Source: Pseudomonas baetica | GTDB lineage: Bacteria; Pseudomonadota; Gammaproteobacteria; Pseudomonadales; Pseudomonadaceae | NCBI RefSeq assembly: GCF_002813455.1 | Contig: NZ_PHHE01000001.1 | Span: 2,046,001-2,110,000, forward strand | Direction: 5' to 3' | DNA: 64,000 nt | Shown here: positions 10,797-19,199 of the stretch, piece after piece | Position numbering within the stretch: the stretch's first letter is position 1 | Layout: each line of letters starts with the position of its first letter | The notes under the pieces: model-generated | Seen by the model: the letters and a program-made list of their open reading frames with translations, nothing else | Databases searched by the model: none | What the model was told of the DNA's origin: nothing | Translations under genes and position numbers: made by a program

Positions 10797-12185
10797 TCAA
10801 CGCTCCCGCAACGCTTCGGATTGATACTGCTGGATGGGGCTGAGCAAGTAGTCGATCACCCGGCGGTCACCGGTGCGGATCTCTGCGGTGACACTCATGC
10901 CCGCCTGCAACGCCAGCCATTCCTGACCTACGGCGATGGCGGCACGGTCCAGGCGGATGCGTGCAGGAAACACCAGGCCCAGCTGTTCGTCCTTGATTGC
11001 GTCACCAGAGACGTGGCTGACAGTGCCGCGCAAAGTGCCGTAGCGGGTATAGGGAAACGTATCAATCTTGACCTCCACCGGTTGCCCGGCGCGGACAAAA
11101 CCGACGTCCTTGTTCAGCACCATGACCTCGGCATCCAGCTCGGCACCTTCGGGCACGATCACCAGCAGTTGCTGGGCCGGTTGCACCGCGCCACCGAGGG
11201 TGTGCACCGCCAGTTGCTGGACCACTCCGTCGACCGGCGCGAGCAAGGTTTGCAGGCGTTGCCGGTCACGGCCACGAATCAGTTGCTGCTCAAGTACGGC
11301 GATGTCCTGATGGGTACTGTTGAGCAGATCGTGCTGCTCGCGCTGGGTCCTGGCGAGGAAGCTGTCGCGTTGTTCGACACGGTTCTGTGCCTCAGCCTTG
11401 AGCACCTGGAGTTCGGCGTTTTGCTGGGCCAGCGAGCGCTCGACTTCCAACTGCTCTTTTTCCTGCTCAAGCAATTCGACCTGCGGCATCAGTTGCTCGG
11501 CCGCCATCGCCCGCCGGGCGTTCAAGCGTTGGCGAATATTGCTCGCGAGTTTCCCCAGGGCGACAATTTCCACACTGCGTGCGCGCTGATTGGCGTGATT
11601 GATACTGATCTCGGCGCGCAGGCTGTCGAGGTTGGCGCTGATCTCGCGCCAAGTGCTCGCCAGCTGCGCTCTAGCCGTCGCCACCTGCTCTGGATTCAAG
11701 CCAGCGGGCGGCTGATAACTGTCCAGCGGGTCGTTATTCAATAACGCCTGAGCCCGCGCCCTCTCCAGCAGCTTGAACGCCAACTGGGCCTGCAACTCGC
11801 CCAACTCGGCATCGACGCCAATCGGGTTCAGCGCCACCAAAGGCTCGCCGGCTTTGACACGTTGCCCGTCACGCACATGGATCGCGCTGACCTCGCCGGC
11901 CTCGTGGGCCTGAATCACCTTGGTATAACTGGAGACCATCAGCCGGCCGGTGCTGCTGGCGTGGATATCGAGAAACCCGAAAATCGCCCAGCCCAATGCC
12001 AGCAGGACCGACGCAATCAGCAACAAGGCTGTGGCCCGCGCCCACGGGGCCGGCGGCCGCTCGACGATCTCCAGATAGCCGGGCTGAAACTCATATTCGT
12101 CTCTGCTGCGCTTGAGCGCGGCAGGGGCTGCGCGTAATGCTCGCCACGCTTGTCGCAGGGCTGTGAGTGTCGAGCCGGCCATCAT
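10797..12185 (-). CDS. HlyD-family membrane fusion protein of the type I secretion system
   Basis: 462-residue periplasmic adaptor. It has a short cytoplasmic N-terminus, one transmembrane helix (about residues 55-78), a biotinyl-lipoyl-like half-motif after it (VIQAHEAGEVSAIHV), a long coiled-coil hairpin rich in Gln, Glu and Leu (about 130-310), then the second lipoyl half and beta-barrel with the HlyD-typical ...IDTFPYTRYG segment. It bridges the ABC transporter to an outer-membrane TolC-like channel; no such channel is in the window. The start overlaps the upstream ATPase stop (ATGATG with AAGGAGG just before), so ATG 12185 or 12182 are both possible. Translation is probably coupled within the operon. 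Confidence 0.9.
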   Translation of the reverse strand: MMAGSTLTALRQAWRALRAAPAALKRSRDEYEFQPGYLEIVERPPAPWARATALLLIASVLLALGWAIFGFLDIHASSTGRLMVSSYTKVIQAHEAGEVSAIHVRDGQRVKAGEPLVALNPIGVDAELGELQAQLAFKLLERARAQALLNNDPLDSYQPPAGLNPEQVATARAQLASTWREISANLDSLRAEISINHANQRARSVEIVALGKLASNIRQRLNARRAMAAEQLMPQVELLEQEKEQLEVERSLAQQNAELQVLKAEAQNRVEQRDSFLARTQREQHDLLNSTHQDIAVLEQQLIRGRDRQRLQTLLAPVDGVVQQLAVHTLGGAVQPAQQLLVIVPEGAELDAEVMVLNKDVGFVRAGQPVEVKIDTFPYTRYGTLRGTVSHVSGDAIKDEQLGLVFPARIRLDRAAIAVGQEWLALQAGMSVTAEIRTGDRRVIDYLLSPIQQYQSEALRER

Positions 12186-14338
12186 GCATCCTCCTTGAGC
12201 AGCGCCTGTTGCAAAGCCCAAAGCCGTGCATAACAACCACCGTTGGCGAGTAGTTCGACGTGGCTGCCGGACTCGCTGATTTGCCCCTGTTCCAGCGCGA
12301 TGATGCGTTGGCAGTGACGCACCGCCGACAGCCTGTGCGCGATGATGATCACCGTGCGGCCCTCGGCGATCCGCGCCATGTTGTCCTGGATCAGGGCTTG
12401 AGATTCATCGTCGAGGGCGCTGGTGGCCTCATCGAAAATCAGTAGTCGCGGATCGCCCATCAACGCTCGGGCAATAGCCATGCGCTGACGCTGGCCGCCG
12501 GACAGCGAACTGCCCGCCTCGGCCAGCACCGTGTCGTAACCCAGGGGTAATTGCAGGATGAATTCGTGGGCGCCGGCCAGGCGCGCAGCCTCGATGACGT
12601 CTTCCAGGCTGGCGGTCGGATGGCGCAGAGCGATGTTTTGCCGCACGCTGCGGTTGAACAGGTAGTTTTCCTGCAACACCACGCCGATCTGGCTGCGTAG
12701 CCAACCCGGCTCCAGCTCTTGCAGCGGCTGACCATCGATCAAGATGCGCCCAGCGTCGGGCACATAGAGTTTCTGCAACAAGCGCGTGAGCGTGCTTTTC
12801 CCCGAGCCGGAAGGCCCGACGATGCCGAGGGTCTGCCCGGGAGCGATGTGCAGATCCAGATTCTGCAGCACCAGATCGAGGTCGGGGCGATAGCGGAAGG
12901 CCAATTGCTCGATACGCACTTCACCACGCAGCGCCTCGACCGGGCGTTGCTGGCCGTCGCTTTGCTCCACCGGCAGGTTGAGCATGTCCCCCAACTTGTC
13001 TACCGACACCCGCACCTGGACGAACTGCTGCCAGACATCAATCAGCTTGGCCAGCGGTTGGCTGACGTGGGACAGCATCATGTTGAAGGCGATCAACTGG
13101 CCCAGCGTCAGCTCCAGGCCGATCACTTTGTGTGCCCCCCAACAGATCACGGCAACGGCCGTAAGCTTCTGCAACAGCGTCACGCTCTGACTGATCGCGC
13201 TGCCCAGCGATTGGCTGGCAAACCCGGCCTCGACCATCTCGGCGGTCTGCGCCTCCCAGCGCCGTTGCATCCGGGGTTCGACCGCGAGGCTCTTGATCGT
13301 TTCGCTACTGCTGACGGTTTCATTGAGAAAGGCGGTGTTGCGCGCCGCGCTCTGGAATTGCCGTTCAATACGTTTTTCCAGCGGCCCGGTGCTGGCCCAG
13401 GCCAACAGGAAATACAGCGGCAATGTCGCCAAAACCAAAAGCGTCAGCGGCCAGGAGATCCAAGCCATGACCGCGAAGAAAACCAAGGTGAAAGCTACGT
13501 CGACACACAGGGTCAGCAAGGAGCCGGTGAGGAACTCACGGATGCTGTCCAGCTCCTGAACCCGGGTGATAATCGCGCCCACCTGCCGTTGCTTGAAATA
13601 CAGCAGCGGCAAGCCCAGCAGATGACGGAACAGTTTGACCCCCAGGCCAATGTCGATGCGGTTGGCGGTGTGCGCCGACAAGTATTCGCGCAGCCCCTTG
13701 AGCAGGACTTCGAACACGCCCACGACCACCAGCGTCACCACCAGTACATCCAGAGTGGCCAGCGCCCGGTGGACCATAACCTTGTCCATCACCGCCTGAA
13801 AAAACAACGGTGTGGCCAGCGCCAGTACTTGCAACAGCAAAGAGCACAGCAACACTTCGCCCAGCACCCGCCGATGGTGCAATAGCTCAGGGACAAACCA
13901 GGACAGGTCGAAACGCAGTCCGCCCTGGCGCACGCGGATCACTTGCCCGCTCCACTGCGCTGCCAACTGCTCGCGCTCGATCACCTGCGGGGTGTCGGCC
14001 GAGGGTGACTGGATCAAGGCCTGGGTCTCGGAGAGTCGGGCCAACACCGCAAACTCACCGGCCTCGTTTCGCCAGGCCAGTGGCAGCATTTTGGGGGACA
14101 ACTTGCGCAAGGACAGGCGCTCAAGACGCAGGTCAATGTCATTGGCGGTACCGTAGGCTCTAACGGCGGTGCGCAGGTCAGTCTGAAACCGTCCGGCCTC
14201 GACATCCGCCTCATTGCGCTGACTCAGCTGCAACAACAGTCGGCAACAGCCGAGTGCCGAGTCCGTCTTGATCGCTTCGGCCTGGCCGGCGACAGGGCGC
14301 TCCATGACAGGAGTTTCGGTCACAAAGATCTGCGTCAT
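12182..14338 (-). CDS. Type I secretion ABC transporter, RtxB/HlyB-like, first ATPase
   Basis: 718 residues. N-terminal C39-like domain (about 25-140), ABC transmembrane region (about 160-450), and an ATPase domain with GPSGSGKST, LSGGQRQR, LLIFDEATSALD and IIAHR. The position of the protease cysteine is not conserved, so it is a non-cleaving docking domain. It is the first gene of the operon and overlaps the next gene by 4 bp. A second ATPase two genes later suggests a heterodimer rather than two separate systems. The start is uncertain: ATG 14338 has no strong ribosome site and ATG 14305 is an alternative. Confidence 0.87.
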   Translation of the reverse strand: MTQIFVTETPVMERPVAGQAEAIKTDSALGCCRLLLQLSQRNEADVEAGRFQTDLRTAVRAYGTANDIDLRLERLSLRKLSPKMLPLAWRNEAGEFAVLARLSETQALIQSPSADTPQVIEREQLAAQWSGQVIRVRQGGLRFDLSWFVPELLHHRRVLGEVLLCSLLLQVLALATPLFFQAVMDKVMVHRALATLDVLVVTLVVVGVFEVLLKGLREYLSAHTANRIDIGLGVKLFRHLLGLPLLYFKQRQVGAIITRVQELDSIREFLTGSLLTLCVDVAFTLVFFAVMAWISWPLTLLVLATLPLYFLLAWASTGPLEKRIERQFQSAARNTAFLNETVSSSETIKSLAVEPRMQRRWEAQTAEMVEAGFASQSLGSAISQSVTLLQKLTAVAVICWGAHKVIGLELTLGQLIAFNMMLSHVSQPLAKLIDVWQQFVQVRVSVDKLGDMLNLPVEQSDGQQRPVEALRGEVRIEQLAFRYRPDLDLVLQNLDLHIAPGQTLGIVGPSGSGKSTLTRLLQKLYVPDAGRILIDGQPLQELEPGWLRSQIGVVLQENYLFNRSVRQNIALRHPTASLEDVIEAARLAGAHEFILQLPLGYDTVLAEAGSSLSGGQRQRMAIARALMGDPRLLIFDEATSALDDESQALIQDNMARIAEGRTVIIIAHRLSAVRHCQRIIALEQGQISESGSHVELLANGGCYARLWALQQALLKEDA

Positions 14339-14450
14339 CGCAGGGCGCTCGATGGCGCGCGGTACGGTGAGGTGTGACGAGCGCTTCGCATAAAACTCGC
14401 TTTCCTTGATGGGGCTGGCATAACCCGATCATGTGGCAGCGAATGCAAAA

Positions 14451-14497
14451 TGATAACCAGCGGCCCAGTTGATAACTGTTAAGGAAAAATTGATAAC
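14451..14497 (-). promoter_or_regulatory. Three TGATAAC direct repeats upstream of the secretion operon
   Basis: TGATAAC occurs at 14451-14457, 14470-14476 and 14491-14497 on the plus strand (GTTATCA when read toward the operon), spaced 19 and 21 bp, i.e. about two helical turns. It lies 113-160 bp before the first ATPase start and beside the IS66 end. Regular phasing suggests binding sites for a regulator, but I do not recognise the motif. AT-rich promoter elements should lie here too; I could not define a convincing -35/-10 pair. The IS66 end at 14518 probably removed anything further upstream. Confidence 0.4.
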
Positions 14498-14561
14498 GAG
14501 CCTCTGCCAGGTGCATTGTATGCGATCCATGAACCCCACATTTTAAAGGCGGGGCGTATAG

Positions 14562-16073
14562 TTATCTTGGTATTTGCGGAGTGCAGTTCCACGGCAGCAA
14601 GGCTTCGAAGTCCTCTACCGCTGCGGCTTGCGGCAATCGTTCAAGTGCGTGGCGCAGCCACGCATAGGGCTCTTGGCCGTTGGCTTTAGCCGTCTCGACC
14701 AAACTGTAAAGTTGAGCACTGGCCGTCGCGCCTTTGGGCGTGTCGCTGAACAGCCAGTTCTTGCGCCCTATTACGAAGGGCCTGATCGCACGCTCTGCTG
14801 CGTTGTTGTCGATCGGCAAAGAACCGGCTTCGGTGTAGCGCACTAACTTGTCCCAGTTGCTGGCCAGATAACTGATGGCTTTGCCCAGCGCGTTTTGCGC
14901 CGTCACCTGAGGCTGCGTTCTCTCCAGCCAGGCGCGTAACTGCGCCAGGACTGGCAGGCTGTTTTGCTGTCGACCTTCATGGCGATGTTCATCGCCGACT
15001 TCTTTTAAATCTCGCTCGATACCGTACAGCTTGTTGATCAGATTCAGGGCTATATCGGCACGCCCGGTTTTGCCCTTGGGTTGCACTTTTTGCGCCTCGA
15101 CAAACTTGCGTCGCGCATGTGCCCAGCAGCCTAAACGTTCGACACCAGCCTGCGCGCCCAAGGCGTTATAGCCGGCGTAATCGTCGGTCATCAGATAGCC
15201 GCGATAACCTTCGAGCAGGCGCGACGGTACCTCTTGCGCTCGGCTGGTCGAGTAATCAAAAAGGATCACTGGCTGATTCGGCGGTCCGCCGGTTTGTACC
15301 CACATCCAGGACTGGCTAGTCGGCTCTCGATCAGGCTCTTTCATCACCTGGACACGCGTTTCGTCGCAGTGGATTACGTGACTTTCCAGCAGCCTGTCAC
15401 GCATCAAGTTGAGCAGCGGTTGCAGGTGTTCGCCGCACTGGATGACCCAACGTGCCAAGGTTTGTCGTGGAATATCGACGCCGTGGCGACCGAGTACTTT
15501 TTCGAAGCGATGCAGCGGCAGACCGTCGACGTATTTGGTGGTCAGCAACATCGCCAACACACTGGGACTGGCCATGCTCTTTTCAATCAATTGCGCTGGC
15601 TTGTCAGCGGTGACCGGCGCGGTTTCACAGCCACGGCAGGCGTAGACCTTGCGGATATGTTTGATCACGCGGATCTGCATCGGCACGATTTCCAACTGCT
15701 CGCTGGTTTCTTCGCCGATGGCGTGCTTGCGGCAGCCGCAAGCACACATCAGCTCGTGCTCGGGCAGTTCGTGGATGACTTCGATACGGGGCAAGTCGGC
15801 GGACAGAGGCTTGCGTTTGCCACGGCGTTTGGTCGGAGCGACGACTTCTTCCTCCGCCTCTTCGGCGGCAGGCTCAGCGACACTTTCGGCTTCATTAAAA
15901 AGAGCCAATTGCGGGGTCGCTGGGTCGACTGATTGTTCGGATTTACGTCCGAAGAGACGCTGACGTAGCAGCGCATTTTCTTCTTCAAGATGAACAACCT
16001 TGGACTGCATCTGAGCAAGTAATTGCTTGAGCGCAGTCAGGTCATCGGGAAGGTTGTCGGGCATGGAAATCAT
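14562..16073 (-). CDS. tnpC: IS66 family transposase TnpC
   Basis: 503 residues, complete. N-terminal leucine-zipper-like coiled coil (about 10-45), acidic linker, a zinc-finger-like CACGCRKH ... CRGC block (about 110-150), DDE catalytic core with [12 protein letters not shown] and the [14 protein letters not shown] stretch carrying the final Glu, and the short C-terminal IS66 extension ([11 protein letters not shown]). All expected parts are present, so the enzyme looks functional. It follows tnpB by 18 bp in the same direction. Confidence 0.95.
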   Translation of the reverse strand: MISMPDNLPDDLTALKQLLAQMQSKVVHLEEENALLRQRLFGRKSEQSVDPATPQLALFNEAESVAEPAAEEAEEEVVAPTKRRGKRKPLSADLPRIEVIHELPEHELMCACGCRKHAIGEETSEQLEIVPMQIRVIKHIRKVYACRGCETAPVTADKPAQLIEKSMASPSVLAMLLTTKYVDGLPLHRFEKVLGRHGVDIPRQTLARWVIQCGEHLQPLLNLMRDRLLESHVIHCDETRVQVMKEPDREPTSQSWMWVQTGGPPNQPVILFDYSTSRAQEVPSRLLEGYRGYLMTDDYAGYNALGAQAGVERLGCWAHARRKFVEAQKVQPKGKTGRADIALNLINKLYGIERDLKEVGDEHRHEGRQQNSLPVLAQLRAWLERTQPQVTAQNALGKAISYLASNWDKLVRYTEAGSLPIDNNAAERAIRPFVIGRKNWLFSDTPKGATASAQLYSLVETAKANGQEPYAWLRHALERLPQAAAVEDFEALLPWNCTPQIPR

Positions 16074-16091
16074 GCCGTGGATTATACCGAA

Positions 16092-16451
16092 TCAGGCGAC
16101 AAATCGAGGTGTCAAAACCTGATGTGGACGGTTGCGCCACAGATCAAAACCATCGAGCAGCCAGTTCAGCTCCTGGACCGTCAGCACGATGGCTTCGTCG
16201 CTGTGATCGGGCGATGTTTTGAAGCGTTCGGATTCAAGGCGTTTGAGCCAAAGGCAAAAGCCGTTGCGTTCCCAATACAAAATCTTCACCCGATTGCGGG
16301 GTTTGTTGAGAAAGACGAAAAGCACCGGATCGAACACCGCCACTTTGATATCCAGCTCCACCAGTGCGGCTAGGCCGTCGATGGATTTTCGTAAGTCTAC
16401 GGGTTTAGGGTAGAGGTACACTTTTTCAACTTTGGCGTCGGGACGCATCAT
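16092..16451 (-). CDS. tnpB: IS66 family accessory protein TnpB
   Basis: 119 residues, the usual size for IS66 Orf2. Recognisable family segments: VYLYPKPVDLRKSIDGLAAL near residue 10-30, FVFLNKPRNRVKILYWERNG near the middle, and FCLWLKRLE. Its biochemical role in IS66 transposition is not well defined. It is the first ORF of this copy because tnpA is missing. No defect seen in the reading frame. Confidence 0.93.
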   Translation of the reverse strand: MMRPDAKVEKVYLYPKPVDLRKSIDGLAALVELDIKVAVFDPVLFVFLNKPRNRVKILYWERNGFCLWLKRLESERFKTSPDHSDEAIVLTVQELNWLLDGFDLWRNRPHQVLTPRFVA

Positions 16452-16539
16452 GGCCGCTGGCTTCTGAAAGAGATCGGGAGCACAGCATCAGGCATCAAAT
16501 CGCGGCTTTGAATGTGGGGTTTGTGGAGCGGTTACTGTA

Positions 16540-16782
16540 TTAGAACACTGTTCCAGCGACGGAAAGAAAGTTGACGCAATGCGTAGCCTGAATCGCATCA
16601 ACGCCCTGCTCGACGGGCATGAGCAATTGCAATTCAACAAATTTACTAAATCACTTGCCGTCAACAATGATACAGCAACTGAAAAAATAGCATTGATTGC
16701 CTGGCAACCAAGTCAGACATGGAGAAAAGAAAAGACATTACTGGCAGCCCAAAGAAGTGGGCTATTTGACAGAATAGCTTAA
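16540..16782 (+). pseudogene. C-terminal remnant of an unidentified gene truncated at the IS66 end
   Basis: The frame is open from the IS66 boundary through an internal ATG (16579) to a stop at 16782, giving about 80 residues (LEHCSSDGKK ... RSGLFDRIA). Base composition is more AT-rich than the neighbours. Nothing on the left side of the IS66 continues this frame, and the IS has no target duplication, so the front of the gene was probably deleted. It could also be a real 67-residue gene from 16579, but no good ribosome site is present. Family not recognised. Confidence 0.35.
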
Positions 16783-16786
16783 AAAT

Positions 16787-16807
16787 GAAGGCGCCGAAGA
16801 CGCCTTC
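16787..16807 (-). terminator. Rho-independent terminator after the FGE-like lipoprotein gene
   Basis: Perfect 7-bp stem GAAGGCG / CGCCTTC with a 7-nt loop; on the minus strand it is followed by ATTTTTA. It sits 12 bp after the stop codon of the minus-strand gene at 16819-17838. Confidence 0.75.
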
Positions 16808-16818
16808 ATCCTGAACTA

Positions 16819-17838
16819 TTAAAGCGGCTTGCTGGACTGAATTGCACACCTAAAACTTGTGTCGCTTGAATGATATTTTTGAACTAGCTCTTCTGGCCAG
16901 CGACGCACGAGAGGGGCTGCGGATAAAGGGGCTTCCAACGTTGTAGACCCTCTTCTGACCTTTTTTTGGCCAGTTACCGGCCCTTGGGGATCTTCTATGG
17001 GAGAAATTTTGTAATAGTCTTCCGAGTACCAGTCATTTACCCAATCAGTGGAATTACCAGCCATACCATATAACCCCAAAGGATTTGGTGCAAAGCGATT
17101 CACTGGAAAATTCCCCTCTTCATTTTCAAAAGGGAAATTCTTACCGAAATCAAGACTTCCAGTATCGGTAGGAAACAGGATGTGCTGGCCACGATTGCGG
17201 GCCGCGAACTCCCACTGCGCCTCTGTCGGCAAGTCCACTTCGTAACCGCTTAAAGATCCAATCCACGTGCAATAATCTTTTGCCTCCTGCCAGCTTTGAG
17301 TTGGCGCTGGAAGATTAGGCAAGTAAAGCTCTTTTAGATCTTCACGTTTTCGATCTTCTCCATCATAAAGAGGTTTACCGTTAGCCACGAAAAAAAGGTC
17401 GAAATCCGCCAACGTAGCCTGATACTTTGAGAGATAGTAACTGCTCAACTTCACCGGATGAACAAAATCATCATTGCCTTTGCTACTAATATTACAGAGC
17501 TGCTCCGGCTCCTGCCCACAAGGCCAGGTACAAACATCTTTTTCATCGTACTCACAAATCCAGCCAAAGTCGCCCATATCAAACTGGCCACCTTCGACAA
17601 ACACCATGTTATCGATCGACTGCACAACCGTACTGAGCACCTTATAGCGCAACTCGCTGGAAATGCCCGGGTATTTTGTCTTGATAGTCGTCGCAATCGA
17701 CGCAACTTTCTCCGGAGTCAGACTCTTGCTGCTCGGCAACGGGCCGGACTCGGCTTCACAACCTACCAGCAGCATGATGAAAGGAAGGACGAGTAAAGAC
17801 TGACGTAACACGAGCAATATCCTTATAAGATGCGTCAA
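16819..17838 (-). CDS. Formylglycine-generating-enzyme/sulfatase-modifying-factor domain lipoprotein
   Basis: 339 residues. N-terminal signal with lipobox LLVGC, so Cys27 is the expected lipid-modified residue. The rest is a SUMF1/FGE-type fold: FVEGGQFDMGDFG, HPVKLSSYYLSKYQ, DLPTEAQWEFAARNRGQ, NRFAPNPLGLYGMAGNSTDWVNDWY and RRGST blocks in family order. Proteins of this fold may generate formylglycine or act as non-catalytic (PvdO/EgtB-like or T6SS-associated) modules. I cannot assign a substrate. GC content is lower than in the core genes, which fits horizontal origin. An IS2-group element is inserted 35 bp upstream of the start and probably separates the gene from its promoter. Confidence 0.82.
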   Translation of the reverse strand: MTHLIRILLVLRQSLLVLPFIMLLVGCEAESGPLPSSKSLTPEKVASIATTIKTKYPGISSELRYKVLSTVVQSIDNMVFVEGGQFDMGDFGWICEYDEKDVCTWPCGQEPEQLCNISSKGNDDFVHPVKLSSYYLSKYQATLADFDLFFVANGKPLYDGEDRKREDLKELYLPNLPAPTQSWQEAKDYCTWIGSLSGYEVDLPTEAQWEFAARNRGQHILFPTDTGSLDFGKNFPFENEEGNFPVNRFAPNPLGLYGMAGNSTDWVNDWYSEDYYKISPIEDPQGPVTGQKKVRRGSTTLEAPLSAAPLVRRWPEELVQKYHSSDTSFRCAIQSSKPL

Positions 17839-17909
17839 AGAGTAACCTTACCATCCCGTGCCAAGACTACAATGGACTTGCCCCTACAAAACCGGACACC
17901 AACTCCCCG

Positions 17910-18785
17910 TTAAATTGATGCCACTGCCAAGCGCCTGAACTCCCTCGGTGAGCGATAGTTCAAGGCGCTGTGCGGATGCTGCTCGTTGTAGTGTTCGAAG
18001 GCAATCGCCAGGTTACGCAGCGCCGTTTCCCGATCCGGCTTGGGCATGTGCGCCACGTAGTCACGCTTGATCGTCTTCACGAAGCTCTCGGCCATGCCAT
18101 TACTCTGCGGGCTACGCACTGGTGTGGTCACCGGCTGCAAGCCGATCTGCCGAGCAAACAGGCGCGTCTGTTCGGCGGTGTAGGCCGAACCGTTATCGCT
18201 GAGCCACTGCACCGGCGTTGCAGGCAGTTGATCACCGAAGCGCTTCTCCACACTTTCCAGCATCAAGTCGCGGATATCATCGCCGCTGTACCCGGTCGGG
18301 CTCGCGACCCAGCCGATGGCTTCGCGATCACAGCAGTCCAGGGCGAAGGTCACGCTCAGTTTAGCGCCGTCCTCACAACGGAACTCAAAGCCGTCCGAGC
18401 ACCAACGCGTATCGCTGGTTTGCACCGCAATACGGCCTTCGTGCCGACGCGGCACGCCGGGTTGTTTGATCCGGCGCTCAAGCAGCAGGTTGTGATCACG
18501 CATCACCCGGTAAACCCGCTTCACGTTGATCGCAGGTAGCAGCTGGGTTTCACGGGCGCGACGCAGCAATCCCCAGACTCGACGGTAGCCATAGCTGGGC
18601 AGCTCGCTGACCTGTTGCTGGATTTCGGCCACCAACTCAGCGTCGTTCACAGGCCTGCTTCGCCGTGTCTTGGGCGATACCGATTGCTTGATTCGAACCG
18701 TTAATTGCGAGCGCGCCACACCGAGACATTCGCTGACCAGCTTCACTGGTCGTCCCCCGGCAACAAGGGTGAGTGCGCAATCCAT
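17910..18785 (-). CDS. IS2-group transposase OrfB (DDE integrase core)
   Basis: 291 residues. Contains the HTH_21-type segment ([10 protein letters not shown]), and the DDE integrase core: [11 protein letters not shown] (first Asp), [11 protein letters not shown] (second Asp) and [16 protein letters not shown] (catalytic Glu), then [19 protein letters not shown]. It overlaps orfA by 43 bp in another frame, the arrangement that yields an OrfAB fusion by -1 frameshifting in this family. Confidence 0.93.
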   Translation of the reverse strand: MDCALTLVAGGRPVKLVSECLGVARSQLTVRIKQSVSPKTRRSRPVNDAELVAEIQQQVSELPSYGYRRVWGLLRRARETQLLPAINVKRVYRVMRDHNLLLERRIKQPGVPRRHEGRIAVQTSDTRWCSDGFEFRCEDGAKLSVTFALDCCDREAIGWVASPTGYSGDDIRDLMLESVEKRFGDQLPATPVQWLSDNGSAYTAEQTRLFARQIGLQPVTTPVRSPQSNGMAESFVKTIKRDYVAHMPKPDRETALRNLAIAFEHYNEQHPHSALNYRSPREFRRLAVASI

Positions 18786-19135
18786 TTTCGCGACCGGGCG
18801 ATCTCCACGGCTTCTTTTAGGATTTCCGCTTCCATCGTTTTCTTGCCCAGCATCCGTTGCAGTTCACGGATCTGCTTGAGCGCATCGCTCAGCTCGGAGG
18901 CCGGCACCACGGCTTCGCCAGCACTGACCGCCGATAGACTGCCGTCCTGGTACAGCTTGCGCCACAGGAACAACTGGTTGGCATTGATGCCGTTGCGCCG
19001 AGCCACGACCGAAACGCTTTGTCCTGGTTCAAGGCTCTCTCGAACCATGGCCAGCTTTTGCTCTGGGCTCCAGCGGCGCCGCCGCTCCTGGCCCAAAAGC
19101 TCACCACTCTTATCGTTGCTATTAGTCATAAACAT
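18743..19135 (-). CDS. IS2-group OrfA (helix-turn-helix, DNA-binding)
   Basis: 130 residues. [16 protein letters not shown] begins a helix-turn-helix, with [19 protein letters not shown] as recognition region, and a C-terminal leucine-rich helix ([20 protein letters not shown]). In IS2 the OrfA product binds the ends and represses the IS promoter. A CTAAAAG stretch near 18815-18822 is a possible slippery site for frameshifting into orfB. Confidence 0.9.
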   Translation of the reverse strand: MFMTNSNDKSGELLGQERRRRWSPEQKLAMVRESLEPGQSVSVVARRNGINANQLFLWRKLYQDGSLSAVSAGEAVVPASELSDALKQIRELQRMLGKKTMEAEILKEAVEIARSRKWIAHSPLLPGDDQ

Positions 19136-19199
19136 AACCGTTTGCCTATCCCTTATCGTAAGGGGGAAACGGTGTCCTGTCTTTCATGGGGCTCGTTCA

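Larger units (their letters stand above)
14518..16535 (-). mobile_element. IS66-family insertion sequence (tnpB + tnpC, no tnpA)
   Basis: Imperfect terminal inverted repeats can be aligned: GTATGCGATCCATGAACC... from 14518 against GTAACCGCTCCACAAACC... read inward from 16535, both running into CCCCACATT. IS66 elements normally duplicate 8 bp, but the flanks (GGTGCATT on the left, TGTATTAG on the right) do not match. There is only about 84 bp between tnpB and the right end, so tnpA is absent. Either this is a two-gene relative or the right side was rearranged. The exact ends could be off by a few bases. Confidence 0.75.
17873..19199 (-). mobile_element. IS3-family, IS2-group insertion sequence with TACAA target duplication
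   Basis: Length 1327 bp, close to IS2. Terminal repeats: TGGACTTGCCCCTACAAAAC at the left, TGAACGAGCCCCATGAAAGA reading inward from the right, both followed by GGACACC. The 5-bp sequence TACAA flanks both sides (17868-17872 and 19200-19204), an intact target duplication of the size IS2 makes. Both ORFs are intact. The insertion separates the FGE-like lipoprotein from a VgrG remnant. Confidence 0.92.

Noticed and set aside
10821..13885. Plus-strand ORFs opposite the HlyD and first ABC genes
   Set aside because: Composition-driven shadows; the minus strand carries clear HlyD and ABC motifs.
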